Assembly: GCF_000423765.1 (NCBI RefSeq)
Contig: NZ_AUIP01000013.1
Span: 29,400 to 93,399 of the forward strand
Reading direction: 5' to 3'
Source of the DNA: Streptococcus porci DSM 23759
Lineage (GTDB): Bacteria > Bacillota > Bacilli > Lactobacillales > Streptococcaceae
DNA length: 64,000 nt
Made by a program: the position numbers and the translations under genes. Shown piece after piece: positions 1-9,000 of the stretch. Positions within the stretch are counted from its first letter, which is position 1, and every line of letters starts with the position of its first letter. The notes below the pieces were generated by a model, which saw only the letters and a list, made by a program, of their open reading frames with translations, did no database searches and was not told the DNA's origin.

Positions 1-565
1 CTGCCAAAACCACATCATGGTAGCCAAATTTAATGTCACGGAAAGCTTCACCAATAGCATCATTTGCAGAAGCACAAGCCGTAGTCACTGATTTGCAGAC
101 ACCTTGAGCTCCGATACGAAGAGCAATATTGCCTGCTCCCATATTTGACAGTGCTTTAGGGATAAACATCGGCTGAATACGTTTGATACCTTTTTCATGC
201 ATCCGAATAATCTGCTCTTGCATTTCTTGAAGACCACCGATGCCAGACGATACAATAACGCCAACACGATTCTTATCCTCTTTTTCCATATCAAGTCCAG
301 CATTTTCCAAAGCTTCCAGAGCTGCATAAATGGCATATAGTGAATACTCATCCATGCGATTACGATCTTTTTTGACAAAATATTTATCAAATGGAAAATC
401 CTGAATTTCACCAGCATTGTGAACTGGAATCTCAGACGTATCAAATTTTGTGATTGGTTTGATACCGATTTTGCCTTCATAAAGGCTATTCCAAAAATCT
501 TCGGGTGTGTTGCCAATCGGCGAGGTCACACCGTAACCTGTAATTACAACTCGGTTTGTGGTCAT
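1..565 (-). CDS. fabF: 3-oxoacyl-ACP synthase II (KAS II), 3' end cut by window
   Basis: This encodes the first 188 residues of the elongation condensing enzyme, which joins malonyl-ACP to acyl-ACP in type II fatty-acid synthesis in the cytoplasm. The frame opens at an ATG at 563-565 after an AAGGAG site and stays open to the window edge. The N-terminus (TNRVVITGYG) and the active-site stretch TTACASAND with catalytic Cys164 are clear. The histidines of the catalytic triad lie beyond the edge. It is the most downstream fab gene visible, 31 bases after fabG, and is probably co-transcribed with it. Confidence 0.95.
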   Translation of the reverse strand, partial: MTTNRVVITGYGVTSPIGNTPEDFWNSLYEGKIGIKPITKFDTSEIPVHNAGEIQDFPFDKYFVKKDRNRMDEYSLYAIYAALEALENAGLDMEKEDKNRVGVIVSSGIGGLQEMQEQIIRMHEKGIKRIQPMFIPKALSNMGAGNIALRIGAQGVCKSVTTACASANDAIGEAFRDIKFGYHDVVLA

Positions 566-596
566 CTTTAATCTCCTTAGAATTTTGCCATTGTAG

Positions 597-1334
597 CTAG
601 CCATGCATCGTCATACCACCATCAACGGCGATAACTTGTCCTGTTAAGTACTCTTGTTGAGCAAGGAAGGCTGCAACCTCTGCAACCTGCTCTGGTTTCC
701 CAATCACTTTCATTGGGATTTGCGAGAGCATTGCATCTTTCATTTTTTCTGGGATAGCATCAGTCATGTCTGACTCAATAAAGCCAGGGGCGATAGCGTT
801 GACACGGACTCCTCTAGCAGCAACCTCTTTAGCCACAGATTTTGTAAAACCAATCAGCCCTGCTTTTGAAGCAGCATAGTTTGCTTGCCCAATATTACCC
901 ACTAAACCGACAACAGATGACAGGTTGATAATAGCGCCTTGTCTTGCCTTTGTCATCGGTTTTAAGACTGATTTTGTCATATTAAAACTACCAGTTAGGT
1001 TGACTTTAAGAACAGACTCAAAGTCTTCTTCTGTCATTTTTAACATGAGCTTATCATTGGTAATGCCTGCATTATTGATTAGCACATCAATAGAACCGAG
1101 CTCGGCCACAGCTTCATTGACCATGCGCTCAGCATCTTCAAATCGAGAAATATCACCAGAAATAGCAAGGACTTTCACTCCATACTTAGCGAACTGCGCT
1201 AGCAAGTCTTCCGAAATAGCAGAACGTCCATTAAGAACAACATTGGCACCAAGACTGGCAAATTTATGAGCGATAGCAAGTCCGATACCTCGAGTGGAAC
1301 CCGTTACGAAAACATTTTTATTTTGAATTTCCAT
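597..1334 (-). CDS. fabG: 3-oxoacyl-ACP reductase
   Basis: This is an NADPH-dependent short-chain dehydrogenase that reduces 3-oxoacyl-ACP to 3-hydroxyacyl-ACP. The 245 residues match the family size. Visible motifs are the nucleotide-binding TGSTRGIG (residues 11-18), NNAG (87-90), the catalytic Ser139/140, and Tyr153 with Lys157 in YAASK. The C-terminal VDGGMTMHG is typical of FabG. The gene follows fabD with no spacer (fabD starts upstream and ends at 1335), which implies translational coupling inside the fab operon. Confidence 0.96.
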   Translation of the reverse strand: MEIQNKNVFVTGSTRGIGLAIAHKFASLGANVVLNGRSAISEDLLAQFAKYGVKVLAISGDISRFEDAERMVNEAVAELGSIDVLINNAGITNDKLMLKMTEEDFESVLKVNLTGSFNMTKSVLKPMTKARQGAIINLSSVVGLVGNIGQANYAASKAGLIGFTKSVAKEVAARGVRVNAIAPGFIESDMTDAIPEKMKDAMLSQIPMKVIGKPEQVAEVAAFLAQQEYLTGQVIAVDGGMTMHG

Positions 1335-2258
1335 TTAATCATTCTCCAAAAGATTCTTTAAAGTTGTTAAATCTTCAACTGATGTCACCGGAAGATTTTT
1401 ATCAATTTTTTTAATAAATCCTGATAAAACTTTTCCAGGTCCTATTTCAACAATCTCATCCACACCAAACTGTTGAATAGCTGCAATTGACTCATAGAAA
1501 CGTACCGGCTCCATCACCTGACGGGCTAGGAGTTCCTTAATCTGACTTGCTTCCATAATTTTAGCTTCTGTGTTTCCGACCAAGGGTAACGCAAAATCCG
1601 AGAAGTTGACTTTTTCAAGTTCAAAAGCCAATTTTTCAGACGCTGATTTCAGAAGTGCCGTATGGAAGGGGCCTGATACATTAAGTGGAATCAAACGTTT
1701 GCTACCTGCCTCCTTGAGCAATTCGGTCGCATAATCTACCGCTTCAACCTCTCCGCCAATAACAATTTGAGCTGGTGTGTTGTAGTTGGCTGGCGTCACC
1801 ACACCTTTTACAGAAGCTTTTTGACAGATTTCTTCAATCAAGTTTGGATCCGTGTTCATAACAGCGACCATTTTTCCACTGCCCGCAGGAGCAGCTGTCT
1901 CCATAAATTCTCCACGCCTAGCAACCAAAGCTACCGCATCTTCAAAGTTCAGTGCCCCACTTGCTACCAAAGCTGAATACTCTCCAAGAGAAAGTCCCGC
2001 TACGATGTCTGGCTGAATACCACTGTCAGCCAATAGCCGATAAATAGCAACTGAAGTCGTCAAAATAGCTGGCTGCGTGTAGCGTGTTTGATTGAGTTTC
2101 ACATCGTCAGTATCAATTAGCTTACGCAAATCATAGCCTAAAAGCTGACTAGCTCTGTCAAAAGTTTCTTTCACAAGGGGATAAGCGTCATATAAGTCTC
2201 TAGCCATACCCAATTTTTGAGCTCCTTGACCAGCAAATAAAAAGGCTTTTTTTGTCAT
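1335..2258 (-). CDS. fabD: malonyl-CoA:ACP transacylase
   Basis: It transfers the malonyl group from CoA to acyl carrier protein. The start is the ATG at 2258 (MTKKAFLFAGQG), because a GGAGGG site lies four to five bases upstream; an in-frame TTG at 2270 would place that site inside the gene. The product has 307 residues. The nucleophile motif is GLSLGEYS with Ser90, and His199 in GPFHT completes the catalytic pair. The usual second residue of the motif is His, but Leu is seen here. It lies between fabK and fabG. Confidence 0.95.
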   Translation of the reverse strand: MTKKAFLFAGQGAQKLGMARDLYDAYPLVKETFDRASQLLGYDLRKLIDTDDVKLNQTRYTQPAILTTSVAIYRLLADSGIQPDIVAGLSLGEYSALVASGALNFEDAVALVARRGEFMETAAPAGSGKMVAVMNTDPNLIEEICQKASVKGVVTPANYNTPAQIVIGGEVEAVDYATELLKEAGSKRLIPLNVSGPFHTALLKSASEKLAFELEKVNFSDFALPLVGNTEAKIMEASQIKELLARQVMEPVRFYESIAAIQQFGVDEIVEIGPGKVLSGFIKKIDKNLPVTSVEDLTTLKNLLEND

Positions 2259-2285
2259 TTTTCCCTCCAATTAAACATGGAATAC

Positions 2286-3251
2286 TTATTCCTGAACATC
2301 TGCCCAACGAGCGGCTTCTTGGCGGATAACCTCCGCAGCGCCATAATAAAGATCTTCTAGGATATCTCGACAACTTTCCTCTTTACGCACAAGCCCTGCA
2401 ATTTGACCCGCCATGACTGATCCGTTGACAACATCCCCATCTACAACTGCGTTACGGAGAGCCCCTGCCCCAAGCTCTTCAATTTCCTCAGCCGTTTTTA
2501 TTCCTGCTAAGAAATCTTTCTCCGCTTGAGCGTAACTGCTTGATAACTTATTTTTGATAGCACGAACTGGATGACCAACTACTGATGCTGAAACAACCGT
2601 GTCAATATCTTTAGCTTTCAAAATTTTGTCCTTGAAGTTTTGATGAGCATTCGATTCTTTAGCAACAACGAAACGAGTTCCGACTTGGATAGCATCCGCC
2701 CCCAACATAAAGGCAGCCGCAACTCCATTTCCATCCGCAATACCACCTGCTGCAATAACTGGAATGTCAACAGCATCCACCACTTGGCGAACTAGAGTCA
2801 TTGTTGTCAATTTGCCGATATGTCCACCTGCTTCCATGCCCTCAGCAATGACAGCATCTGCCCCTAGTTTTTCCATGCGTTTGGCAAGAGCCACAGATGG
2901 TACCACTGGAATCACAGTAATCCCGGCTTCATGAAAACGCTCCATATACTTCCCTGGATTCCCTGCTCCTGTTGTCACCACCTTGACACCTTCTTCAATA
3001 ACCAAGTCAACGATGTCATCCGCAAATGGTGACAGGAGCATAATGTTAACGCCGAAAGGTTTGTCTGTGATGGATTTGACTTTATCAATATTAGCTTTTA
3101 CAACTTCTTTAGGAGCATTTCCACCACCAATAATGCCTAGACCTCCTGCATTTGAAACAGCACCAGCTAAGTCGCCATCTGCAACCCAGGCCATGCCACC
3201 TTGGAAAATAGGATATTTAATTCCTAGAAGTTCTGTAATTTGAGATTTCAT
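2286..3251 (-). CDS. fabK: enoyl-ACP reductase II (FMN-dependent)
   Basis: FabK is the flavoprotein enoyl-ACP reductase used by streptococci in place of FabI, and it completes each elongation cycle. The 321-residue product begins MKSQITELLGIKYPIFQGGMAW, which is the family start. A GTG start at 3341 would add 30 residues with no family counterpart and would run through a FabT-like palindrome, so I rejected it. Phosphate-binding glycine loops of the NMO-like TIM barrel are visible (PVIAAGGIADG, GADAIQVGTRF). The ribosome binding site is weak (AGAAAG). Confidence 0.94.
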   Translation of the reverse strand: MKSQITELLGIKYPIFQGGMAWVADGDLAGAVSNAGGLGIIGGGNAPKEVVKANIDKVKSITDKPFGVNIMLLSPFADDIVDLVIEEGVKVVTTGAGNPGKYMERFHEAGITVIPVVPSVALAKRMEKLGADAVIAEGMEAGGHIGKLTTMTLVRQVVDAVDIPVIAAGGIADGNGVAAAFMLGADAIQVGTRFVVAKESNAHQNFKDKILKAKDIDTVVSASVVGHPVRAIKNKLSSSYAQAEKDFLAGIKTAEEIEELGAGALRNAVVDGDVVNGSVMAGQIAGLVRKEESCRDILEDLYYGAAEVIRQEAARWADVQE

Positions 3252-3291
3252 TTTTTCTACTAACTTTCTAATAGATACACTTCGTATAATG

Positions 3292-3306
3292 ATTTGAGAG
3301 TCAAAG
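3292..3306. promoter_or_regulatory. FabT-type operator before fabK
   Basis: The sequence is ATTTGA-GAG-TCAAAG, a 15-bp imperfect inverted repeat matching the palindrome before fabT at 11 of 12 arm positions. It lies 41 bases upstream of the fabK start. FabT is known to control an internal fabK promoter in streptococci. I do not see a convincing -35/-10 pair here; TTATAC at about 3283-3288 on the minus strand is the best -10 candidate. Confidence 0.6.
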
Positions 3307-3415
3307 TATGAGTTTAAGAAGAAAGGTTGGATATCACTCACAACCTGCTCTCCTATTTAATTGACTATTTCCTAAAAAAATCAGTGAAGATTTTTTAGGA
3401 CTGACAAGACAAAAT

Positions 3416-3640
3416 CTATTTAGTTTTTTCTTCAACGTAGGCAACAAGGTCACCAACCGTGTTTAGTCCTTCTTCAGTTTCGATTTGGATGTCAAAAGCA
3501 TCTTCGATTTCTGAGATTACTTGGAAGACATCAAGCGAATCAGCATCGAGTTCATCAAAAGTAGTTTCTAATTTTACTTCTTCAGCCTCTTTACCAAGTT
3601 CTTCAACGATAATTTCTTGTACTTTTTCAAATACTGCCAT
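3416..3640 (-). CDS. acpP: acyl carrier protein
   Basis: This 74-residue acidic protein carries the growing acyl chain on a phosphopantetheine arm attached to Ser35 in the DADSLD motif. Its length and helical acidic composition are those of ACP. It has a GAGGAGA ribosome binding site and sits between fabH and fabK. The 164-base gap to fabK holds the FabT-type box, which fits a separate fabK promoter. Confidence 0.95.
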   Translation of the reverse strand: MAVFEKVQEIIVEELGKEAEEVKLETTFDELDADSLDVFQVISEIEDAFDIQIETEEGLNTVGDLVAYVEEKTK

Positions 3641-3690
3641 GAGATATTCTCCTCTTTTTAAATAAATATTTGTGTAGTTACACAGATTAA

Positions 3691-4653
3691 CTAGATTTTA
3701 ACAATTAAATTGCCCCAAGTCAAACCTCCGCCGAATCCTGACAGAAGAATTTTTTGCGAGCCATCTAATTTAAGGGTTCCATTTGCCACATTTTCTGAAA
3801 GCAAAATAGGAATTGATGCAGCGCTAGTATTGCCATAGCGCTGCATATTTGCCAGAAATTTATCTCGATCAACACCAATTTTCTGCGCCATCTTATCTAA
3901 AATGCGCTCATTAGCCTGATGGAGAAGGAGGTAATCTGGCTCACCAGCTTCCTCCATGATTGCCACGATGCTCTTAGACACTGTACGAATGGTAAAGTCA
4001 AAGATAGCTCTTCCATCCATCTGAATGTAAGGATTAAGAGGCTCTTGATGTTCTGAAAATGGTGATTGTAGCACAGTCTGTCCGCTGACCAAGCCACCCT
4101 TACTACCGTCAGTATTGAGTGATTCCGCCAAAAAATACTGTGCGTCAGCTTTTTCCAAAAGAACACCACCAGCCCCATCCCCAAAGAGAACAGCCGTCGA
4201 GCGATCTGACCAATCCAACTGTTTGGAGAGAACTTCGGCTCCTATGACCAGACCTCGTTGACAGGTGCCAGAACGAATGAATTTTTCAGCTGTTGCCAAG
4301 GCAAAAACAAAACCTGAACAAGCAGCTGTCAAATCAAAAGCAAAAGCCTTTTTGGCACCAATAGCTCCCTGAACCTTGGCTGCCGTTGAGGGCATGGTCG
4401 AGTCAGGGGACATGGTCGCCACAAGGATAAAATCAAGTTCTTCCGAGGAAAGCTTTGCTTTGTCAAGTAGCTGTCGTGCTACCTGAACAGCTAAATCGCT
4501 GGTGTTTTCATGGACTGAAATGTGGCGCTCTCGTATGCCTGTACGGCTGGAAATCCACTCATCAGAAGTGTCCATGATTTTAGCCAAATCATCATTAGTT
4601 ACCACTTGAGTAGGAACATAGTGCGCCACCTGACTAATTTTTGCAAAGGCCAT
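3691..4653 (-). CDS. fabH: 3-oxoacyl-ACP synthase III
   Basis: FabH starts fatty-acid synthesis by condensing acetyl-CoA with malonyl-ACP. The 320 residues contain the full triad: Cys112 in TAACSGF, His245 in LLHQANER and Asn275 in YGNTSAAS. The start codon overlaps the fabT stop codon (TAATG), so the two are translationally coupled. Confidence 0.96.
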   Translation of the reverse strand: MAFAKISQVAHYVPTQVVTNDDLAKIMDTSDEWISSRTGIRERHISVHENTSDLAVQVARQLLDKAKLSSEELDFILVATMSPDSTMPSTAAKVQGAIGAKKAFAFDLTAACSGFVFALATAEKFIRSGTCQRGLVIGAEVLSKQLDWSDRSTAVLFGDGAGGVLLEKADAQYFLAESLNTDGSKGGLVSGQTVLQSPFSEHQEPLNPYIQMDGRAIFDFTIRTVSKSIVAIMEEAGEPDYLLLHQANERILDKMAQKIGVDRDKFLANMQRYGNTSAASIPILLSENVANGTLKLDGSQKILLSGFGGGLTWGNLIVKI

Positions 4654-5087
4654 TAGCGTCTCTCCTCCAAGAAAGTATGGAGATTAACCAGTCCACGTTC
4701 CAGCCCTTGAAGTTCATTTTCTGACATTCCTTCAAGGATTTGGTCAATCATAACACGATGAAATTTTTTGTGAAGATGGTAAACGACACGACCTTTTTTA
4801 GTCAAATTCAAGTAAACCACGCGACGGTCTTCTTGCGAGCGAATTCTAACGACATAACCTTTGCTTTCCAGCTTATTGAGAGCTGTAGTCACCGTTCCTA
4901 GGGTCACCATGAGTTCTTTAGCAATGTCACTAGGAGTGACCAGACGTCTTTTTCCGATGATGTCAATGGTGTGCACTTCTTTGATAGTACAGTCGTTAAA
5001 AGGACTGCTACGCAAGGTGTTTTCTTCGATAACTAAAATTCTGTTAAAAATATCAACCAGATAGTTGTTGATTTGATGAAAGTCCAT
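4653..5087 (-). CDS. fabT: MarR-family repressor of fatty-acid synthesis
   Basis: FabT is a MarR-family winged-helix regulator which, in streptococci, binds DNA when complexed with long-chain acyl-ACP and represses the fab genes. The 144 residues show the recognition helix region ([21 protein letters not shown]) and the wing ([14 protein letters not shown]). It heads the fabT-fabH-acpP cluster directly after its own operator, so autoregulation is likely. Confidence 0.92.
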   Translation of the reverse strand: MDFHQINNYLVDIFNRILVIEENTLRSSPFNDCTIKEVHTIDIIGKRRLVTPSDIAKELMVTLGTVTTALNKLESKGYVVRIRSQEDRRVVYLNLTKKGRVVYHLHKKFHRVMIDQILEGMSENELQGLERGLVNLHTFLEERR

Positions 5088-5103
5088 TTGAGACTCCTTT
5101 ATA

Positions 5104-5145
5104 ATTTGATATTCAAATCATATCATATTATAAATCATTTGACAA
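5104..5145 (-). promoter_or_regulatory. fabT promoter with FabT operator
   Basis: On the minus strand a -35 TTGTCA (5140-5145) and a -10 TATGAT (5117-5122) are 17 bases apart. A 15-bp palindrome, ATTTGA-TAT-TCAAAT (5104-5118), overlaps the downstream edge of the -10. Its arms are perfectly complementary, and it matches the known FabT box type. Binding here would block initiation. Confidence 0.8.
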
Positions 5146-5156
5146 GAGAAAATAAT

Positions 5157-5951
5157 TTACCATTTCCCTGAAAAACTCGGTCTGCGACGTTCTGCGTATG
5201 CCCTGACACCTTCCTTGAAATCTTCCTTAAAAGCTAGCGTTTCTTGAAGATTTAATTCCAGCTCAGCATAATCCTTCCAACCTGTGAAAAAACTCTGCCA
5301 AACCATCTCTTTCATGGCTCGATAAGAGTTAAAAGAGCCACGCTTGAGCCGTTTAATCAGTTGCTGAGTGGTCGTGCTTAGCTTTTCTGATAGGCAAGTC
5401 TTATAGACAAAGCCATAATCCAAAGCTTTCTCAGCAGTCACCGCTTCTCCTGTCATGACCAAATGCGTAGCCTTATTCATACCGACCGCGCGCATAAGCA
5501 GGTAAAGTCCGCCCGCGTCTGGAGCAAGTCCAACATTGACAAAAGCTTGAATAAACTTAGCCTTCTCACTGGCAATGCAGAAATCTGCTGCCAAAACCAT
5601 GTTAAAAGCTGCACCAGCAACTGGGCCATCTACAGCCATGATGATTGGTTTAGGGAGTTGCTTCATCTTATAAGAAATGTCCTGAACCAACTTGGCAATA
5701 TCGACCAATGACTGAATGTCATCTGCTTCAACAGCCCTCTCCATCTCTGACAAATCTCCTCCAACGGAAAAAATTTTACCCACTGCTTCGATTAAAATTA
5801 GCCTAATATTTGCGTCATCTTCAGCTAGCTTAAGAGCTTGCAAAATCTCTTGACACATAGGAATGTTGAAACCATTCGAGACTTCGGGGCGATTAAAGGT
5901 CACTGTTGCTAAATCACCTGATACTTGGTATAGGATGGTTTGAAAGTTCAT
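5157..5951 (-). CDS. fabM: trans-2,cis-3-decenoyl-ACP isomerase (crotonase fold)
   Basis: FabM makes the cis double bond of unsaturated fatty acids in streptococci by isomerising trans-2-decenoyl-ACP. The 264 residues have a crotonase fold with an N-terminal [19 protein letters not shown] segment and the oxyanion-hole glycine regions ([18 protein letters not shown]). Enoyl-CoA hydratase is the wider family, but the position directly before fabT identifies FabM. It has a GGAGG site and its own promoter. Confidence 0.9.
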   Translation of the reverse strand: MNFQTILYQVSGDLATVTFNRPEVSNGFNIPMCQEILQALKLAEDDANIRLILIEAVGKIFSVGGDLSEMERAVEADDIQSLVDIAKLVQDISYKMKQLPKPIIMAVDGPVAGAAFNMVLAADFCIASEKAKFIQAFVNVGLAPDAGGLYLLMRAVGMNKATHLVMTGEAVTAEKALDYGFVYKTCLSEKLSTTTQQLIKRLKRGSFNSYRAMKEMVWQSFFTGWKDYAELELNLQETLAFKEDFKEGVRAYAERRRPSFSGKW

Positions 5952-5975
5952 ATAACCTCCTTCTTAAAATTATTT

Positions 5976-6032
5976 ATTTGAAAAGTAAATAATTTCTATA
6001 TCAAATTATATCACAATGGAATTATCTGTCAA
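5976..6032 (-). promoter_or_regulatory. fabM promoter with two imperfect FabT-like boxes
   Basis: On the minus strand TTGACA (6027-6032) and TATAAT (6005-6010) are 16 bases apart. Two 15-bp sites resemble the fabT operator: 5976-5990 (ATTTGA-AAA-GTAAAT) and 5992-6006 (ATTTCT-ATA-TCAAAT). Each has one perfect half and one degenerate half, and the second overlaps the -10. Confidence 0.6.
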
Positions 6033-6082
6033 GAAAAAAACGTAAAAATCCAAACGTTCGTGTCGTAATAATTCAAAAAAGA

Positions 6083-6111
6083 CTGACAAATTATCAGAAT
6101 TTTGCTATAAT
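6083..6111 (+). promoter_or_regulatory. promoter of aspartate kinase gene
   Basis: CTGACA (6083-6088) and TATAAT (6106-6111) are separated by 17 bases, 30 bases before the lysC start. The promoter is back to back with the fabM promoter. Confidence 0.75.
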
Positions 6112-6141
6112 TGATTCACTTTATATTTTTAGAGGATTGAC

Positions 6142-7497
6142 ATGAAAGTTATTAAATTTGGTGGAAGTTCCTTGGCCTCTGCTGAGCAACTCAAAAAAGT
6201 TCTAGGGATTGTTAAAAGCGATGAAGAACGTCGATTTGTTGTCGTGTCGGCACCAGGTAAGCGGAATGCAGAAGATACAAAGGTAACCGATGCACTGATC
6301 AAATACTACAAACATTATCGATCAGACCGTGACGTGACTGCTGATCAAGATTGGATTATTAATCGTTACAAATCAATCGTTGATGAACTAGGTCTTCATT
6401 CTACTATTCTAGAAAAAATCGCTGCCGCTATCAAAGACTTGGCCACTTTGCCAATCGAAAATAATGAGTTTTTGTACGACACTTTTTTGGCTGCTGGCGA
6501 AGATAACAACGCAAAGTTGATTGCTGAATATTTCCGTCAAGAGGGGCTAAACGCTCACTATATTCACCCCAAGCATGCAGGACTCATCGTGACCAGCGAA
6601 CCCGGAAATGCTCGTATTTTGCCTTCTAGTTACGACAAACTTGAAGAACTACGTAACAGTGATGAAATTCTGGTTATCCCTGGTTTCTTTGGTGTGACGA
6701 CAGACAATCAAATCTGTACTTTTTCTCGTGGTGGCTCTGATATTACAGGGTCTATTATCGCAGCGGGCGTTAAGGCTGACCTCTACGAAAACTTTACCGA
6801 TGTTGACGGAATTTTTGCCGCCCATCCAGGAGTTGTTCATAAACCACATTCTATCAAAGAATTGACTTACAAAGAAATGCGTGAACTTGCCTATGCTGGT
6901 TTCTCCGTTCTTCATGACGAGGCTCTCATTCCTGCCTACCGTGGCAAAATTCCCCTTGTTATCAAAAACACAAATAATCCAGATCACCCTGGTACCCGTA
7001 TCGTTCTTAAACATTCTGGCGAAAGTGTTCCTGTGGTTGGAATCTCTGGTGACGATGATTTCGTCAGCATCAACATGTCCAAATACTTGATGAACCGTGA
7101 GGTCGGTTTTGGACGTAAGGTTCTTCAAATTTTGGAAGATTTAAACATCCGTTTTGAGCACATGCCAACTGGGATTGATGATTTGTCAATTATCGTTCGT
7201 GGGCGCGAATTAACGCCAATCAAAGAGCAAGAAATCATTTCGCAACTCACTCGTAAATTGGAAGTTGATGAGGTTTCGATTGAACGTGATTTATCTATCA
7301 TCATGATTGTTGGTGAAAACATGAAAAATCACATTGGGGTAACCGCTACTGCCACCCGTGCCTTGTCTGAACAGGGAATCAACCTTGTGATGATTTCGCA
7401 AGGTTCTAGCGAAGTTGCCATCATGTTTGTGATTAAAACGGCAGATGAGAAAAAAGCTGTCCGTGCTATTTACGACGCCTTCTTTAAAGACTTATAA
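6142..7497 (+). CDS. lysC: aspartate kinase (monofunctional)
   Basis: It phosphorylates L-aspartate, the first step to lysine, threonine and methionine. The 451 residues start with the kinase motif KFGGSSLAS (5-13) and include SRGGSDITGS in the substrate loop. The C-terminal third holds two ACT domains, which normally bind the feedback amino acid (SINMSKYLMNREVGF and NHIGVTATATRALSEQGIN). There is no fused homoserine dehydrogenase. It is monocistronic, with its own promoter and terminator. The symbol lysC is conventional; the regulating amino acid cannot be told from sequence. Confidence 0.93.
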   Translation: MKVIKFGGSSLASAEQLKKVLGIVKSDEERRFVVVSAPGKRNAEDTKVTDALIKYYKHYRSDRDVTADQDWIINRYKSIVDELGLHSTILEKIAAAIKDLATLPIENNEFLYDTFLAAGEDNNAKLIAEYFRQEGLNAHYIHPKHAGLIVTSEPGNARILPSSYDKLEELRNSDEILVIPGFFGVTTDNQICTFSRGGSDITGSIIAAGVKADLYENFTDVDGIFAAHPGVVHKPHSIKELTYKEMRELAYAGFSVLHDEALIPAYRGKIPLVIKNTNNPDHPGTRIVLKHSGESVPVVGISGDDDFVSINMSKYLMNREVGFGRKVLQILEDLNIRFEHMPTGIDDLSIIVRGRELTPIKEQEIISQLTRKLEVDEVSIERDLSIIMIVGENMKNHIGVTATATRALSEQGINLVMISQGSSEVAIMFVIKTADEKKAVRAIYDAFFKDL

Positions 7498-7522
7498 TCA
7501 TAACCACCCGTCAATAAACCGC

Positions 7523-7566
7523 ACCCCAGAAGTTAGACAGACACTCTAACAACTGGGGTATTTTTT
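7523..7566 (+). terminator. terminator after aspartate kinase
   Basis: ACCCCAG..GTTAG (7523-7536) pairs with CTAAC..CTGGGGT (7546-7559) and is followed by ATTTTTTC. The stem sequence resembles the terminal repeats of the IS elements at 8943 and 55120, so it may be an IS end that now serves as a terminator. Confidence 0.75.
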
Positions 7567-7824
7567 CTATAAAATAGGTTATGTTGATAACCTTGCCTTT
7601 ATGAATGAAAACAAAAAAGGCTTTGCTATTCCCCTAGTTCATCGTTTCCAAGTGAATCCCTCTATTATCAGATATCACATTTGCTTGATATTATTTTGTC
7701 ATCAATCCTTTGATCGTACCGTAAAAACGTTCACAAAAATAGAAATAACTTGTTAGAAAGGAGAGTATCTGATAAATCAAGTTATTTTGTTAAAGAAGTG
7801 TGAAAATATGATGAGGTATTTGTT

Positions 7825-8022
7825 ATGAAAAAAATTATATCAATGTTAAGACATATTGGAGTTAATATGAGAAAAAATAAGTATTTAATTATTTTTGTAA
7901 TTAGTAGTTATTTAATTTTTAATTCTATAGTTTCAGATGGGTATCGATATGAGAAAATATTTTATGGATTGATGGTTTTAATTCTTATAGGAATACTAGT
8001 TATATCAAAGAATGAAAAATAA
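7825..8022 (+). CDS. small membrane protein, unknown
   Basis: This is a 65-residue, AT-rich reading frame with a basic N-terminus and two hydrophobic stretches (about residues 20-33 and 47-60), ending in a lysine-rich tail. A GAGG sits 8 bases before the ATG, and a hairpin follows the stop. I do not recognise the family. Its codon use and AT-richness are unlike those of its neighbours, and it lies in a tract of decayed mobile DNA, so it may be a leftover of a mobile element. Confidence 0.4.
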   Translation: MKKIISMLRHIGVNMRKNKYLIIFVISSYLIFNSIVSDGYRYEKIFYGLMVLILIGILVISKNEK

Positions 8023-8053
8023 AAATGCTGGTGTAACATGCATCAGCTTTTTA
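8021..8053 (+). terminator. hairpin after the small ORF
   Basis: AAAATGCTGgTG pairs with CAtCAGCTTTTT around a short loop and ends in a T run, immediately after the stop codon of the 65-residue ORF. Confidence 0.5.
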
Positions 8054-8103
8054 AGTTGGGTTCGAAACCGTTGACCAACAAAATGACGAAGTGAGGTATT
8101 ACT

Positions 8104-8720
8104 ATGAGTCTTGATTCAGAAATTAAATTACGGATAACGAACGAGGAAAAAGTATCATAAAAGAGATATCTAACTTATACAGGGTTAGCATGTCGGAGAT
8201 GATACGTAGGCAAATTTTGGCGATATGGAAGAATTGAACAAGCGTTCAATGATGACAGATGAACAATACTTTGGTATTATTTCGGAAATTTCAAAGTTGT
8301 CTGAAAAGGTAGGTTTGATTGAAACTGATTTGCATAAAATTGGAATCAATATAAATCAAATTGCTAGATATTATAATTCAAAAAATGATGATCAATCAGT
8401 TTCAGCTTTGAATGGTTTTCTGTCTGATTTAAGAAAATCATTGAGTTTTATCAAAAAGTATATTTTGGTGAAGATGATAATAAGGTTATTAATACTGTTG
8501 ATGACTTTAAAGAGGCTATTAATGAAGGTATTCATTTATATGAGTTATATTCTAGAAAATTAGCTGAACGTGTTGAATATATTAAAAATATGGTTCAACT
8601 TGGGGAATGGTCTGAAAAAACGGCTAGACAAATGGCTAAGTTATATTTTCAAGAAATAGATACTAATAACAGTTTTCTGTACAGCCATTATACGCTATCT
8701 GAATATGCAAAGTCCCGGCT
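8104..8720 (+). pseudogene. broken MobC-like mobilisation protein
   Basis: The N-terminus reads MSLDSEIKLRITNEEK, then a frame change near 8155 leads to KEISNLYRVSMSEMIRRQIL, the pattern of MobC ribbon-helix-helix proteins that help relaxases nick plasmids. A second frame change near 8222 brings KIGININQIARYYN, the signature MobC core. A third, near 8455, continues into a 75-100-residue unrecognised segment (LYELYSRKLAERVEYIKNMV). No relaxase follows, so this is a fragment of a lost mobilisable or integrative element. The frames were read by hand, so the breakpoints are approximate. Confidence 0.6.
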
Positions 8721-8942
8721 CACCAGTCTGTACCTTTGCTACTGTCTTTCAATGTGTGTACTCCTCGCTGCTTTTTATCCGTCACAAACTTCGCAAAGAT
8801 GTAGTCAGACCCTCTGAACGCTCTAAATATTGACTTTTAAACATCGTAAACTCTTGGGAATCTTGGTTCAAAGAATTTTCCGCTTTTAATGGAATGTGAC
8901 TGTTTTAAAATCACATAATTGAAAAAGGCCTAGAAAAAATGT
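8721..8942. other. intergenic relic DNA
   Basis: I see no intact gene here. On the minus strand about 8715-8815 reads as a possible protein end (FRGSDYIFAKFVTDKKQRG), which I cannot assign. It sits between the mobC relic and an IS-end palindrome. Confidence 0.3.
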
Positions 8943-8986
8943 ACTGACCCCAAAAAGTTAGAAAGAAAAAATCTAACTTTTGGGGT
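8943..8986. repeat. palindrome made of two IS ends; likely terminator
   Basis: ACCCCAAAAAGTTAGA (8947-8962) is inverted at 8972-8986 with one extra A. On the minus strand the half at 8943-8963 is the same as the end of the IS remnant at about 55123-55144 (TCTAACTTTTTGGGGTCAGTA). The structure lies just downstream of the EamA gene and has a T-rich tail on that strand, so it can act as its terminator. Confidence 0.65.
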
Positions 8987-9000
8987 ACAGTTCAAAAAAT

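Noticed and set aside
85..516. Open frame opposite/within fabF
   Set aside because: It is an out-of-frame shadow; the true fabF frame gives the KAS II active-site sequence.
3252..3341. Upstream GTG start adding 30 residues to fabK
   Set aside because: The extension has no family counterpart and would run through the FabT-like palindrome; MKSQITELLG is the family start.
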